This document shows positions 11,349 to 23,870 of a DNA stretch of 64,000 nt, piece by piece; position 1 is the stretch's first letter; every line of letters begins with the position of its first letter. The position numbers and the translations under genes were made by a program. This DNA is from Diplodia intermedia. Lineage: Eukaryota > Ascomycota > Dothideomycetes > Botryosphaeriales > Botryosphaeriaceae. The stretch spans positions 1-64,000 of the forward strand of contig JAKEKT010000019.1 in assembly GCA_021495925.1 (NCBI GenBank). Reading direction: 5' to 3'. The notes under the pieces are model-generated. The model was not told where the DNA came from. It ran no database searches and saw nothing but the letters and a program-made list of their open reading frames with translations.

Positions 11349-13492
11349 TTATCTTCTATCACCAATTGCTTCCATGGCTGCCTCTTTCATCTTTCTTCCT
11401 GCCTCGGCGACAGTCTGTGAAGCTTCTTCCATCGTAGTACCTTGATCGCAGATTGCCCTGATCGCTGCCTCGAGAGCTTGCGTTCGAGAGCGCAGCTGGG
11501 CGACCTCGACTCGTAGCGCCGCAATTACTTGGGAAGTAGCAGCAGTTGGGGCCGCGGGGGCGTGGAGGTCGAGATCTCGACTGGGGGGCGGAAGGTTCGC
11601 TGCGTCGAGCAGGGTTCCTCCTCTCGTTGGATCATTCATGCCGAAAGCCATGCCAGTGGCGACCGAGGGTGCTGGCTGTCTGAAGGTGCGACCCATGTCC
11701 ACTGTCCCGGGCCCTCGTTCGCTTTCGCCGTTGCCAGGATCAACATCGCCATCATCATTCCACCCCAAGGCACTGAGCAGACACTCCCTCTCCTGTACCC
11801 ACTTCTTCCTCTCCTCCGCCGCTACTCCTTGAAGCCTAGCCGCCATTTCCACAATGCTCCTATACTGCTCGCCCGTCCGCACCTCGCGTCGCCGCGCATC
11901 GTCGCGCTGCTCCCTCAGCTCCTCCACCTGCTGCTCGAGCGCGGCGACCCGGGCCTCCAGCTCTTCCTTCTCCGTCGTCAGTCCGTTGATCTCGACGTCG
12001 GTGACTTCGAACTTCTTCTCGAGCGTCGCGCACTTGGTGCGCTGACGGTCGAGCTTTGCCAGCAGGGCGTCGTATTCCTGCCGGAGCGTCTGGAGCGCTA
12101 GCGTCTTGAGTGAGATTTGATGCTGAAGGTCTTGTAGGTGGGCGGTGTGGGCGGCGGTGGATAAGGACGACAACGGAGGCTGTGGGAGGAGGGAGGGTGA
12201 GGGCGAGGCGAGAGAGAGAATGGTCGACGGTGCTGGGATATTCAAGGAGGATGGAGAGGGGAGCATTCGGTGTGGCGGAGGGTGGTGGTAGTTGTGGAGA
12301 GGGGTAGGTGACGGGGCTCGAGCGTGGTAGTGGTTTCCGCTGTTGGGGATGGGGTGTGCCCCTGGAGGAGAGTGATGCGGCGATAGAGGATCCCTACTTC
12401 CTTGGAAGCTTCTCCGGACATCCTCGTAAGGACCGGGGGGAGGGATTGTGCGAGACGGATCTCGTTCTCCACCGCTCGTGGGCCGGGGCAGAAAGGGAGG
12501 GCCTTCTTGGTTCGTGACGGGATCAAATCTGCGCTTCATGACATTGCGGATCTCGGCGGTAGCGGCGGCAGTGGAAGCCGAGTGATGGTCTGGTCCCGGT
12601 CCCGGGGGTAGAAGAAGGGGGTTCGTCAGGTCTCGGAGACTGGCAACGTTCGCTCGCAGGAGGTCGGCGGCAAAGGCGAGGGCCTGGTCTGTTCCCAGTC
12701 TCGCGAGTCCTGAAGAGTGCTTTGGACGGTCAGTACTGGGCCCAGAAGCCCCGGTGACTCGAGGGAGGAGGGCGCCGCGGTCTCCTCACCGATCGTGGCT
12801 GACTGTTGGTCTGCAGGATGATACGCTGGAGGCCGGCATTCAGCGTGTCGACTTCGGCGACAATGTCGCTGATCAGGGCTCGACGTCTTGTGCAGGCCAA
12901 GCCGCTACAGGAGGCATCGCAGCAAGCATTGTCGTCCTGGGGCAAGACGGGGCGCAGGAAGCCACGCGCGTCAAGACGGGCAGCCGACATGCCGGGCGAC
13001 GTGAGCGGCGGCTGCTGCTGCTGACGGCCAGGCTCGCCTGGCAGAAACCGTGTCAGCAGACGCGGCGGTCAATTACACACTCTGGCTTATTCCGATGACA
13101 AAGAAGGGCTGGGACTGGGAGGAGAGGCGCGTACCATCGTGGTCTTCCCCGCTCCCACGGAAGCCGGCTGAGTCAGCGGGACGAGGTGGTAAATGGGGGT
13201 CGAACAGCGGGCCTGGGGGCGAGAGAAGGCGGCGTCTCTTGTTGTTCTGCGCTGCATCCGACTGACTCTGAGACTCGGCCAAATACAAGCGCCGCAGCGC
13301 GGACTCATGGCGCGTCTCGGGGCGGAACGGCCATGGCTGGGCGGATCCGGGGTCCTGGTGGACGGCGTGGGGCGGCCTATCGTCTCGGGACGGGCTGCAG
13401 CCGCAGCGGTCGTGGTCGGGGAGCGGGAGCGGGAGCGGAGCATGCGTTTCTTCTTCCCACGGCCTCTTCCAGCGCGCAGCAGCAGAATCCAT
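11349..13492 (-). CDS. Coiled-coil protein with a cysteine cluster, function unknown
   Basis: Three exons on the minus strand, 13135-13492, 12790-13037 and 11349-12719, give 658 residues; all phases agree. The first intron runs GTACGC to CAG. The second runs GTGAGG to an AAG acceptor just after a TACTGAC branch site; the next CAG would break the frame. Order of parts: a Pro/Arg-rich N-terminus; a cysteine cluster at about 158-168 (CCDASCSGLAC) followed by a helix; a disordered Pro/Ser-rich region; a long coiled coil at about 397-510 with regular Leu/Glu heptads; and a second short coil at about 600-655. No GATA, bZIP or C6 finger could be found, so it cannot be named. It could be a scaffold or a divergent regulator. 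Confidence 0.72.
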
Positions 13493-14155
13493 AGGTCCCG
13501 CCAGGCGAAGAGTGCAACGGCAGGCCTGTGCAGGCCGCCATTCGGTGCTCAGAGGAGGGGCTTGGGCACGGCAGCGCAGGGTATGGCCAGGCGGCAGCTA
13601 TAAGGCGGTCGGAGTGTGTTCCGACACAGGCTCGTGGAGCACGGGGAAAACTGGAGAGCGTGGTGTCCGGGCGGGCGGTGGGCCTGGCTGGCTGACTCTC
13701 CGGGGCTAACGTAACAGAATGAAGCAGACAAGAAGGGCGTGCGTGGTGGGCGAGAAACAGGACGGCGCTACTCCGTATATGCCCACGGACGGTTATTTCC
13801 GCCGTCTGACGGCTGGTGCTCGGGGCCGCTGTCTTTGGACGAGCGGCTTGGCGCCGACATGGAGCAGGACCGCGACCCCGGCCCGCTGGGTGCGGTACCT
13901 AGGGCGGTAGGGGCGCGGGAGCGGCCGGAAGACACGGCGTGGCTGCCAGCTTGCAAACGGATGAGTAAGCCGCGCTCGCTGCCTGCCCTGCTTGGTAAGA
14001 TTGCTCCCCGGTGCGAACTGCTCGATCGTCGCGCCCGGAGCCGTCATCTGCCCGCCGCCGCCTGGGCAGCGCGACGTGGACGTTGCCCTGGCAGCCGCAG
14101 GCGCACCACACAGATGCTTGGTGACGCCACGCAGATTCGCTTGCATTGCTGACAC
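13493..14155. other. Intergenic between two minus-strand genes
   Basis: Promoter side of the coiled-coil gene and 3' side of the next gene. Several short frames are open but none shows a domain. Confidence 0.5.
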
Positions 14156-15776
14156 CTACACCTCCTGCCAGAGCATGCCGCCCGAGCCCGTTCCCTGCGC
14201 CAGCTCCGCTTCTGCGTCCATTCCCTGCAGCTGCTGCTCCACGAACCACGTCTCGCCCTCGCCCACCTCCACCTCGATGCGCCTCATAAGCTGCAGTTCG
14301 TGCATGATGCCCGTCACCAGCGCCCGGCACCCGCCTACCACCGTGCTGATGCTGGATCCCGCCGCCGGCTCTACCAGCCGGTCCGCGTCGCGTGCCAGTG
14401 CCGTCACCTTGCGTATCAGCGCGGCCACTTCCACCTTCCACCCGTCCCCGAGCCCCTCCACCACCTCCACCCTCTGAGCCTCCTCCCTGCGCCTCCACAC
14501 CTCCTCCGCCCTGCCACTCCACTCCTCGAACTCTTGTACCACGCTCGTGTGTCGCCCGCCTGCGTCGGTGAGCGCCCGCAGCTCGTTCAGCAGCGGCCCA
14601 AGGAGCTGGATATTCTCCGCGAGCCCCAACGTGGCGTTCCCACTGCTCCACTCCTGCAGCGCATGCAGGTTCACCAGCTCCTGCACCTCGCTCTCGTTCT
14701 TGCGCATGTTGTGGTGCGCCGTCGCCACCTCGTAGAACTGAAGCCGAAGCGCGTGTTCAGCGCTGCGCTCCCACTGCGTCCGAACGTCCGCCGCCGACTC
14801 GTGCAGGACATGTAGCTGAAGGACTTCCGTTTGGAGCGCCAGCACCTCGGCTGATAGCGCATCTGCACCCGCGGTGCTTACTGATGATGCGTGGAAGAAC
14901 GCCGACGTAGCCTTCTTCGGCTCCGATGTCTTCTTTGGCGAGTAGTGCTGCTGCAAGGTGGAAAAGGCGGGCTTGGCCACCAGTTTGGGCTCTTTCTCTG
15001 CACCCAGCGCGCTCCGGGAGGATGCGATGCTTGCCTGCGTCCGCGCTGCCCCACCCGGTAGGTCTGACCTTGATCTTGTATGCTTCAGGGCCGTGCCGCC
15101 GATCTTCGAGCCGCTGGTGGATGGAGGTTGGATCCTGTGTGACCCCCCAATCGGCCGCGTCCGCTCAGGCTGGGGGGAGGACACTGTGGCAGCTCTCGTT
15201 CGTTCTCTTTGGGCCGGTTTCGGCAATGCTATGTCTTTGGATGATGTTCCTGAGGATGAACCCGGTCTATTGGAACGTCCGGGACCAGCGGGCTTTGGAG
15301 CGCCTGAGGGGACACTGGCTTTACTCGGCGCGCGCAGTCCTGACGCAACGTTTTGGCCAGCTGTCGGTCTCCGCAGTGACTGCGTGCGAGTCACGCCCGA
15401 TGGTACCGGAGGAGGAGGCATTTCCCGCCTTGCAGTATCCCCGGTCTTCTTCCCGGTGGCCAGCTTTGCGCCGATGCTTTGCGTCCGATTCAGCGGTCTG
15501 TTCTGGGGTGCCATGGGTTGGCCGGACTGTCCGGCAGCACTGTCGTCCTGCACCGCGGTACCGGTTGGCCTCAAGGCTGCCGGCTGGGGTAGTTGATTCC
15601 GTCGCCTCGCTCCACTGTCTTTGTCTGCGGCGCCGACAGTCGGACGCCTTGATAGCGTAGGTAGTCGCGACGGGGATGATTGTGCGGGGCTCCGGGTGGG
15701 TTCAGGGAGCTGCGAGTACGAGTGAGCGGGAGACGAGGTGCATGGGGCGCGCGTCAGAAGTACATACGAAGGACAT
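14156..15776 (-). CDS. Basic Ser/Pro-rich protein with C-terminal helical domain, possibly microtubule-associated
   Basis: Proposed exons are 15768-15776 (only Met-Ser-Phe) and 14156-15709, with an intron from GTATGT to CAG containing a TTCTGAC branch site; total 520 residues. The ATG sits in CACCATG. The frame is open farther upstream to 16165, but that part lacks protein-like composition. The first about 280 residues are disordered, rich in Ser, Pro, Arg and Lys. The rest is helical with repeated amphipathic segments, including a stretch with TQWERSAEHALRLQFYEVA. A basic disordered N-terminus plus a helical Q-W-R/E-containing region recalls HAUS8/QWRF augmin subunits, which bind microtubules. 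That resemblance is weak and only a suggestion. Confidence 0.65.
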
Positions 15777-16360
15777 GGTGGAGTAGCAGTTGTTGAGCTC
15801 CGTTTCCCATTGCGATCGCGTTTTGCGACTGCGCGGAGCGAAAGGTGGGTGCGCAGGGGTGCGTGCGAACCTGCAGCGGTGGTGTTGATCTTAGCGGCCC
15901 GGCCTATTATTGTTTGGCCGCTCCTGTTGCCCACCGGTCCACAGGGAAACGGCCTCGCGGTGCACGTGAGGCGCCCGAGTCGCGCCCTCTTCAACCACAC
16001 CGCAAGCATTTCTCGGCTCTTCGCTCCGGAAGACGTTCCAACCCACCGGTCCCGATTCATAGAAGCACGGAATGTAACCACTCGTTGTGCGCAGGCAAGT
16101 ATTGTGAAAGACCATGACATTGCAGATGTAGTGAACGGCCCGGCAGCATCCAAATCTATAGCCATGCGAGCACGTTTGGTATACGGGGTACTATGTCAGG
16201 CTAACATCGACCGAGCCAACCGTCGCAGAAACAAGCTTGGATATCTCCATCGATAAAGAAAACGAGAGAAAACCCCGCCAGAAGACGCCCAGACATCACA
16301 ACGTAGCTCGTGGAGCTTTCGGATCCGTCCTCCGTCACCACCAACCCGGCCTTGCATGCT
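15777..16360. other. Intergenic
   Basis: Holds the upstream region of the preceding minus-strand gene and the 3' flank of the 6-phosphogluconolactonase gene. Nothing else seen. Confidence 0.5.
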
Positions 16361-17143
16361 CTACAAACTGCTTCTCCGGACCGGGAACTGCACGCCCTCC
16401 ACCGCCGGGTAGTCCGTGAACCACGTAACCCTCTCCTGGGCCATCGTGTTGATGAGGCCGCAAGGCAGGGCGTGGCCCTCCTCCGTGTCGAAAATCTTCC
16501 GCAGAACCTCGCTCTTGCCCGCCCCGGTGCCGACGAAGCCGATCTTGATGCCGTGCGCGGCAACGGGGAGGGACAGGGTGATGCGCTTGGCCGGAGGCTT
16601 CGGCGAGTCTTCGATGGGCGCGACCCACGCCTCGGTTTCGCGGAGCAGAGGGTGGCCGGGGAAGAGGCTGCAGGTGTGGCCGTCGGGGCCGCAGCCGAGG
16701 AGAATGAGGTCGAACATGGGGATCTTGACGCTGTCGCGCGCAGCAAAGGCCTTGACGAGGGTCTGCTCGTACTGGTCGGCCAGCTCTTGGGTGTCGTTGA
16801 GGTATTTGGTATCGATGGGGAAGACGGTGGGCTTGCCCATTTCCGCGGGGATCTTGTCAAACAGCTCGGTCTTCAGCAGGCCGTAGTTGCTGTCGGCGTG
16901 GTCGAAAGGAACGGCGCGCTCGTCGGCGAAGAAGATCTCCCACTTCGAGAAGTCGAACTTGCCCTCGCCCTGGGATAGCAGCGCTTGCGCCAGGACCTTG
17001 GGCAGCGAGCCACCGGAGACGGCGAGGCGGAAGACGCCGTGGCGCTCCAATGCGCTGCTCTGCGCATCGAAGACGTAGACGCGCAAGCTCTTGGCGAGCT
17101 CGTTGCTGTCGGGGAAGGAATAGAGATTCGGTGGCTTGCCCAT
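16361..17143 (-). CDS. 6-phosphogluconolactonase
   Basis: Single exon of 260 residues, the normal size for the family. The enzyme hydrolyses 6-phosphogluconolactone to 6-phosphogluconate, step two of the oxidative pentose phosphate pathway, in the cytosol. Family motifs are in order: SGGS at 43-46 (phosphate-binding loop), FFADERAVPF near 71-80, DSNYG, and the signature LLGCGPDGHTCSLFPGH with the catalytic His, followed by RITLSLP. The start at 17143 matches the family length; the frame is open another 88 codons upstream, but that part is Pro/Ser-rich and probably 5' leader. The gene supplies the pathway that makes NADPH. Assignment is firm. Confidence 0.95.
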   Translation of the reverse strand: MGKPPNLYSFPDSNELAKSLRVYVFDAQSSALERHGVFRLAVSGGSLPKVLAQALLSQGEGKFDFSKWEIFFADERAVPFDHADSNYGLLKTELFDKIPAEMGKPTVFPIDTKYLNDTQELADQYEQTLVKAFAARDSVKIPMFDLILLGCGPDGHTCSLFPGHPLLRETEAWVAPIEDSPKPPAKRITLSLPVAAHGIKIGFVGTGAGKSEVLRKIFDTEEGHALPCGLINTMAQERVTWFTDYPAVEGVQFPVRRSSL

Positions 17144-18938
17144 TGTGAGGCGTGTGCGGCGTGGAGGTGGTGAGACGCAGGGAAAGAAGAGGCGCGGGGC
17201 AGCGGTGGGCAGCGGTGGGCAGCAGGGCGGCGGCAGCGAGAAGTAGGGCTGGCTAGGCTGCGGGCTCGGGCGTGCGAGTCGGCTAAGGGAATAATGTGGG
17301 TACACGATGTGTTTGGCAGAAGGCCAGCTGTGGGCGTGGCAGATAGAGCGTTCTGGAAAGGTGCGCTTGCTGTGGATTTTGTACCGGCCGAGCAGCTCAT
17401 CAATCATGACGACGGCGCCAAACCCTACCTACTGGCGATAACGGGGCCCCTCGCTTCACACCCGCGCGGCAGCAAACCTACGCCCCTGCCGGGCGGGCGC
17501 CGCGCGCCCGGCTCCACCGCCGCACCGGTGCCATCGCGTGGTGGTGAGGCGTCCAGCTTTGCTTTCGCGATCCGGCGCCAGCACAATGCCAACCAGCCCT
17601 ACATACAGTTCACGTCGCACGCGTTGGCCCCACGATGGCGACCACCCCGCCCGCGCGCTGCGGATGAGGGGCAGCGGGCAGCGTCGCATCGCTATCTTGC
17701 GGCGCCTGTGTCGGGAGGGCCACCTTGGCCGTGTCGGTCCATTGACTGGACCCAGCAGGCGTTGGCGCGCGGCGATCCGTCGCTGGACGGTGACGTCGGC
17801 CGGCTCTGCTCCGCCAACATGTGCGCCCCGATGAGCGCTAGTGACCCTGCCTGCCCCGCGGCAGAAAAAATAAAAAATAAAAAGGGAAACGGGCCAGCTC
17901 CATCGTACATCAGACCGCATGTGTTCGCAAGCCCGCGTCTCCACGCAATGGGCAGCATCTCACTGCTCCTTGGATTTTTCTGCTGCTGTCTACCGCACCG
18001 TTGCCAGTACCGCCTGGTCGGATGCCCCATCGGAGCTATCCCCGTTCGGGCGCTGTATGTTTCCTGGAAGACTAACGCCCCCAGCTACCGCACCGTGGAA
18101 TCCCTCCAGCTATGCATCGCCCTGGGCGGTGAGACGTCATCCTATCAGTTACCGGAATTGGCATGCAATGATGTCCCGTTCCGAAAAGTGCTGGCCGCCC
18201 GTCCAAGCTGCCCGCACGCCTTCATACCACGCCTCATCATCTGTTCGTCATCTGGCCTGCTCACCCAGCGATCCTTTCAAGTTCGCACTGGCGTCATCAG
18301 TGGCATGCTGCGCCTTAGGTGGCAAAGCTCGTGATACTGACCCATCGTGCACAACAAGTCATGTTCATTGTAGTTGGCCAACTTTCTTGTAACGGGTGGC
18401 ATGAATGCGATGGGTCACTTTGCGATGAAACCGTTGTGCTATGGTGGTCAGCCCACAGTCCCGATTACTTTGCGGCGAGCCGGGCTCTAGCAATGAATGC
18501 CGCCGTCCCTGTGCCATCTCGGAGAGCGCTCGGAATCGTAGTTGTTTCGAAACGCTCATCCAAGGAACATCTGACTGGAAATCCTGGTCTTTGGCAACAC
18601 CGTTCGACGTTCCCTGTTCCTGGCCTGTACAGTTGGGGGATTTCGAGATCTACGATCCAGCTTATTACCATCTCACAATATTGTCGGGTATGCGCGCCGT
18701 GCAGAGTTTCTTGGCAAAAAAAAAAGGCGTCACCGCAGCCGATGATGGTTGAACAACCAAAATCTTAATTCCGATACGTCGGCGATAACCTGTCTAGTCA
18801 CTTCCGGTAGTGCATCACGTGCGGATAATGCATCCTTCGGCCCGTCCTCGGCGCCGCTCGCCGCAGCTTAACGGTACCTTAGGTAACCTTCCCCGGTCAT
18901 CAACTGTCCTGCGCAGCAAACCACTCCGGACGAATCCA
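17144..18938. other. Shared upstream region of two divergent genes
   Basis: About 1.8 kb between the lactonase and the plus-strand gene at 18939. A 10-base unit GGGCAGCGGT is repeated about 2.5 times near 17197-17223, just upstream of the lactonase start. Long plus-strand frames here (for example 17294-18334) have no domain and read through low-complexity sequence; they are not called as genes. Confidence 0.5.
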
Positions 18939-19790
18939 ATGGCGCCCATCAACGCTTTCTTCACTCGCGCGACGCTCGCACGGCCAAGCGCGCCCTCCGC
19001 CCTCTCCATGCAATCCCTCGCGCACCCGCAATGCCTCATCTGCGCCACGACAACCGCCCGGCGTGCCTACGCCGCAACACCTTTTGTGCCCAAACGCCAC
19101 CAGCTCCCGCGCCTCGTCCAGCCCAGCCTCTGGCAGAACATGCTCCCCAAGCACTTCCGCTCCAGGCACAAGCGGCCCTTCACATGGAAGGAATGGTGGG
19201 CGAAGCCGTGGAATCCGGCCTCCGCGTGGATCGCGTTCGGCCTGCTTGTTGGCTCCAACGCCATCAACACGATGGTGCTGCGCCGCGACATTGCAGATTT
19301 TACCAGGAAGGCCGACGCCAAGATTGCCCTGCTGCGTGAGGTGTTGGAGAAGGTGCAAAGGGGGGAGGAGGTCGATGTCGAACACATTTTGGGTACCGGG
19401 CGCGCAGAGAGTGAGAGAGATTGGGAGGAGGGTAGGTGCACCCAAATATTTTCCACGCTATTCTCCGGCATGTGCCGGGGAGGGAGTCATCCTGGAGCAA
19501 CCGTCACCAAACTTGATGGTTCATTGGTTGCTCAATTCGCTCCCCGTGGCAGACCGAGCCTGGTTATACGGAGTTGAAGGAGCGAGGCTAACATCTGAAC
19601 AGCATTGAAAGAGATTGAGGACGAGGATCGTACATTGCAATCGCGCAAGCGAAGAAGAGCTTCTGCGGCGGAGACATCGCCTGCCGCATCCGCAGCAGAT
19701 TTGACGCCTGCAAACGATTCCAAAGACACATCAACGAAGCTGGACTACGTAGTTCCTCCGGATCGCGGAGGGCCTGTTGGGTTTTACTAA
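18939..19790 (+). CDS. Small mitochondrial inner-membrane-type protein (DUF5321-like)
   Basis: Two exons, 18939-19431 and 19603-19790, with intron GTAGGT...CAG and a GGCTAAC branch site; 226 residues. The first about 50 residues are rich in Arg, Ser and Ala without acids, a typical mitochondrial presequence. One membrane span follows near 108-128 (SAWIAFGLLVGSNAINTMVL), then a charged coiled coil (KADAKIALLREVLEKVQRGE) that continues across the intron into EEALKEIEDEDRTLQ. The pattern WNPASxxIxFGLLVGSNAI plus KADAKIxLLREVxEKVQRGE recalls a fungal family I remember as DUF5321; the function of that family is not established. The 171-base intron is the longest modelled in the window. Confidence 0.78.
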
Positions 19791-20525
19791 GCTGATGAAC
19801 GCACTTTGTTTATATGATATCATCTGCATGGGACCGGAGTACTGGGGCACGTAGGGAGGCGGACGTCAATGAACGGATGATGCATTACTTGGCTGAATTT
19901 TTATGGCCAAATTGATTACAACAAGGTTTCTCGGCATTATCTCAGGAGGAAAGTGTGAGCAGATTTCAGAGCATGGGTCTCAATGGGCAAAATGTTCTTG
20001 ATTTCGTAAATGGGGGTCAGGTCAAGATAAACGACTCCTTGCCCGCTGCTGCTTATTGATACCATTTGCGTTTTTTTAGTGCCCTTACTGCATATCAATC
20101 CGCCGAACAGTCACAAGCAAAGGTAGCGCGCCGTGCAAACAACATGGGTGCTTCACCTTGAGATTGTTATCGGAAAAGTTCTTGTCTGGACGGAATCATG
20201 AAGCCATGGGTGACGGAAGAATAGCACTGGGACGAAAATACGTTGAACACCTTCATTCTCGGGGATGGGATACAATTCGCTCCTTTTCGAGTTCAAATAA
20301 AACACCATAGGACCTGCAACCCTGGGTCTATTTTCAAAAGCCGAACCCGAGCCCCGTGCAATTTTGCCGACTGCGCCGCATCGAAGCATGCATACCCCCC
20401 ACATGGACGTGGAGTTTTCCAGTAGCCAACATCGGCACCAAATCTATACCCCGCGCATGCATCGCCTCCCGCCGATCGTCCTCATATTCCTGGTCAGCAA
20501 CTGCCGATCGACGCGGATTCCCGTT
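19791..20525. other. Intergenic between convergent genes
   Basis: The 3' flanks of both neighbours. AT-richer, no gene-like frame. Confidence 0.5.
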
Positions 20526-22707
20526 TTACGGACTATCCGCGTGTGCCGCCTCCCAAACGCACCGCTCGCACATGCACATGCCACCGAGCGCGCCGGCGGC
20601 CCATTCGCGTCTATCCTTGACAGAAAGATCGATATCGCAGTAGTGGCTCAGGATCTCATCTCCCTTGCGCAAGCCCGGCTGGCTCCTCTCGGGAACGCCG
20701 TCCTCCGGCTTCCGGCCCCTCCAGGCCACTCTTTCTTTGCGGGCCCAGAACCGCATGTTCCCCTGCCACTCCCACGACACGTTGGGATCACAGCTGTGGT
20801 TGGCGAGGCACCAGAGCGGATGCACTGCGCCCACGTCAGGCTTGCCGTCCCGGCCCTGGCGCGCAGACGCCGTGCCGCGAAACTTGGCGTACAGCGTGTT
20901 GAAAACCCAGAAATCGTATTTGTGAGAGTCGGTGAAGATGTTGACGTCCATCTTCTCAAGCATGTGCAGCGGCGTTAAGACGTTGGCGCTGAACGAGAAC
21001 GGCAGAGTCCGCGGGGCGCCACCGAAAGCGTCGTTGGCCGGCCCTAGCGGCGATGGCGTAAGGAGTATGCTGGTGCTTGGGGACGGAATGTGGTAGTCGC
21101 CCCAAATATACTTTAATTCTTTAAGCTCGAGCGGGTGGAGATCCTGGGTCTCGGCCATTGCCAAGGCACGGAGCAGCAGGAGCGAGTAGAGCGCATCAGC
21201 CGCCTCAGCCGCAGGGGCATCTTTGGCGATGGCTTCAACATCATTGCCGCATAGGGCAGGATGATATGCTTCTTGGGCCAGATCATGGCAGTCCTGGCTG
21301 CAGAACACAATATCATCGCAATCCTCGCAGAAGGCGCACTGGCTTGCCTCCGAGCTGTTGCGCATATCTGGCAGCGGGGCGCTGCAGGCATCGCAGTACG
21401 AGTCGTGGAGTCGGGCATTTGCGGTGAGCAGGGACTTCTCGTCGAGGATCATGTCGCCCGGAGACACGTCCTCTCGGGCGAACACGCCAAGCTGTTTGAT
21501 CGTCGCCGCCTCTGACTCGCTGGAAGGATTGCGCCTTTTTCCATCGTCAGCCTTCTGAGTCGCGGTCGTCATGGCACAGACTAGAATATTGATGGACAAT
21601 GCGGACATGCTTTATTGGACGCGCAGGCAGCCATGGGGGACGCGAACTTACCCGGTAGCTGGCTCGGCGTCGGGGGTCAGAAGCGGGAGTTCAGTGACCC
21701 GTGCTTCAAGCTTCGGTGCGATAGAACGGATCTGCTCGTTGAGCAGGCTGAGGGAGTCGGGAGAGTACCTATCCGGCTCGGAGGCATTCCAGGGATACAA
21801 CTCACGCCTCACAGAGGTGCGGTCGGGATAGTCATCGGGGGTTATATCTTCGTCGTCAAGGCTGAATCCACGAGAGGCGAAATGATTGCTCAACCGCTGC
21901 TTGAGAAGCTCGCGGAACTTAAGTAGATGGGCGTTTCCCGGGTTGGCCTTCAAGCCCCGCGAGCAGAAGTCGTGGGCGCTCTTGAGGCATCCACATGCTA
22001 GCAAATTTCCCGTGACGAACGAATACCTGCATGTGCTCAGTGGGTGGTTTTGGCGAGAATTTGGACACAGACATACGTTGCATCAGTCCAAAGAGTCTGG
22101 GTCCACAGGAAGGCTTCATCTTCCTCAGCCTCAACATCGCACTTTTGCTCCGAATCGCTGAGGCCGTTGAGACGCTGCAACACTCCGGGGAACCTATCGA
22201 CATGCCTTTGCGCTAGTTCACACCTGAACGAGGCAGGCTTCGACGCAATCTCCTCTTGAACTGCCTCCAATGCCTGCTCGTGATATTCTCCAGACTTGTC
22301 GAGCACCTCATCGACGAGCAAAAGTGCTCTGTAGGCTTCAGCGGCGGCGAGATCTGGAAAGGCAAGGGCGCGGTAAAGCTCGGCAGCCTGGAGGCGGAGC
22401 AAAATGCTGTAAGGCTGTTCGGCGATGTGGGCGTGAAGGTCTTGAAGACGCTGAGTTAAGCTGGCAGTGGAAGGCGTATCCTATGCGGCGACCTGGAAAT
22501 TAATTTATTACGGTGCCCCGGAGGTGCTGAGCGGGATTGTTGCAACCATACCTTGAGGCTTAAGGAGGACAACGCGGCGGCAGCAGCGGCGCTGGCCTCT
22601 GCTGCCGCAGAAGGCTCGTGGCTTGGGGCATAGGAGACGACGCCGAGGGTGAGGTTCTGCAGGCAAAGGTCGACTTGAGAGGGCGACGCGCTCAGTGCAG
22701 CGTCCAT
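20526..22707 (-). CDS. TPR-MYND-SET domain protein (putative lysine methyltransferase)
   Basis: Four exons on the minus strand, 22552-22707, 22077-22480, 21652-22026 and 20526-21519, give 642 residues with agreeing phases. The first half is helical with TPR-like pairs (RLQAAELYRALAFPDLAAAEAYRALLL; then CLKSAHDFCSRGLKANPGN). A split SET domain follows: IKQLGVFAREDVSPGDMIL, a MYND-like zinc finger of regularly spaced Cys/His (CDAC...CAFCEDC...CSQDCH), then the core LANHSCDPN and GDEILSHYCD, ending in a Cys-rich post-SET (CMCERC). This order matches SMYD-type methyltransferases; the NHSCDPN motif that binds the cofactor is intact. The last intron was ended at TTCCAG after a GCTGAC branch site; ending it at AAAG (21608/21609) would add 30 residues without breaking the frame. 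Confidence 0.85.
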
Positions 22708-23870
22708 GACGGCGGGGCAGCGGTGGTGGCCGGAGATGATTGACGCGGGCCCGAGGACTTTTTTTCTGGCACGGCGGAATTGACTGCCCTCAACGTCATC
22801 GCTCCGGCGAACCTCGGCTCAATCCATGTCTGACCTTCCTTCCATCCACACTTATCTTCACCCCTTCCCTCCTCGTCCCTGCGGCAATCGCACGCAGCCC
22901 GTTGACGCCGCGCACCTGGACATCCAGGTCCAGCACCAAAGAGGACCCAGAGTAACACCACGGATGGGACATCGGATCACCAACTGCCAGCCACCTACTT
23001 TCACGGTATTCCGGCCTCCAGGGCATCTTCACAAGGGCTGTTTTCTACATCCTGCATGTCGAATCTTTCTCCTGATCCAGTGAGAGGTTTTGATGTGGGC
23101 CCTGCGCGGAAACACATGGATCATGAATAAGTGATGCCGGCCCATTTCATGCCGACCGTTTTCTGTCAAGCTTTGATCAGACAGAGTGGTGTGCGGCAGC
23201 CACATTGAACATGCCCCGTTGTCCTCTACCTCCATGCTCAGGCTTCCAATACGCAGGATGGTCCACGACTACACCGCTCGAACAGCCCTCTTCGAGTATC
23301 CCGAATGCCCTTCAGAGTTGCAGCAAACATGCCATGCCTAGCTGACGGCTTGGCCACCGGGATTTTCAAAGAATTTGTGGCTTCTGAAACAAGGTTGAAG
23401 CATTCATACATCCAAAGCATGGCTTAGCGACGACGGATCTCGACGTGGTTTCTTTCCGATGCTTGGGACATCCAGGTCCGCCAGCCCAGGACCCGAGACG
23501 ACGTTCACCATGCGGATAGGTACAGAACAAATTGGTGCGAACGCCGACATTGCCAGACCACGTCCTGAACAAACTAACAAGTGGGTCGCGTGCCAAGCCG
23601 CCGCGGAGATGCGCTTCTCAAAACGGACTATGCCAGCTTCCAACGGCTATACCCTTCAGGATCGAGAACGATGTGTCTATGTGTTTGAATCTGACGGAAT
23701 GAGTCCTCCAAGGGGCTAAACATCCATAGGAGACTAAAGACAATGAATGACTGTAGGGCCCTAATTCGATTAAGCTAAATGCCACCATACTCGGAACCGT
23801 AATCTCGTCCGAAGCCCTTGGATATGAAGAAAGAGGAGGAGCGCATCGAAAACTAGTATTTGAATCCCCC
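22708..23870. other. Intergenic, start of a degraded region
   Basis: Upstream region of the SET gene, followed by AT-richer sequence with short frames only. Nothing recognised. Confidence 0.5.

Noticed and set aside
14156..16165. Full 669-codon unspliced frame
   Set aside because: The part upstream of 15776 lacks protein-like composition, and a start codon plus a well-formed intron explain the N-terminus better.
17294..18334. Plus-strand frame of 346 codons in a divergent promoter
   Set aside because: No domain, protein-unlike composition, and it covers the upstream regions of two clear genes.
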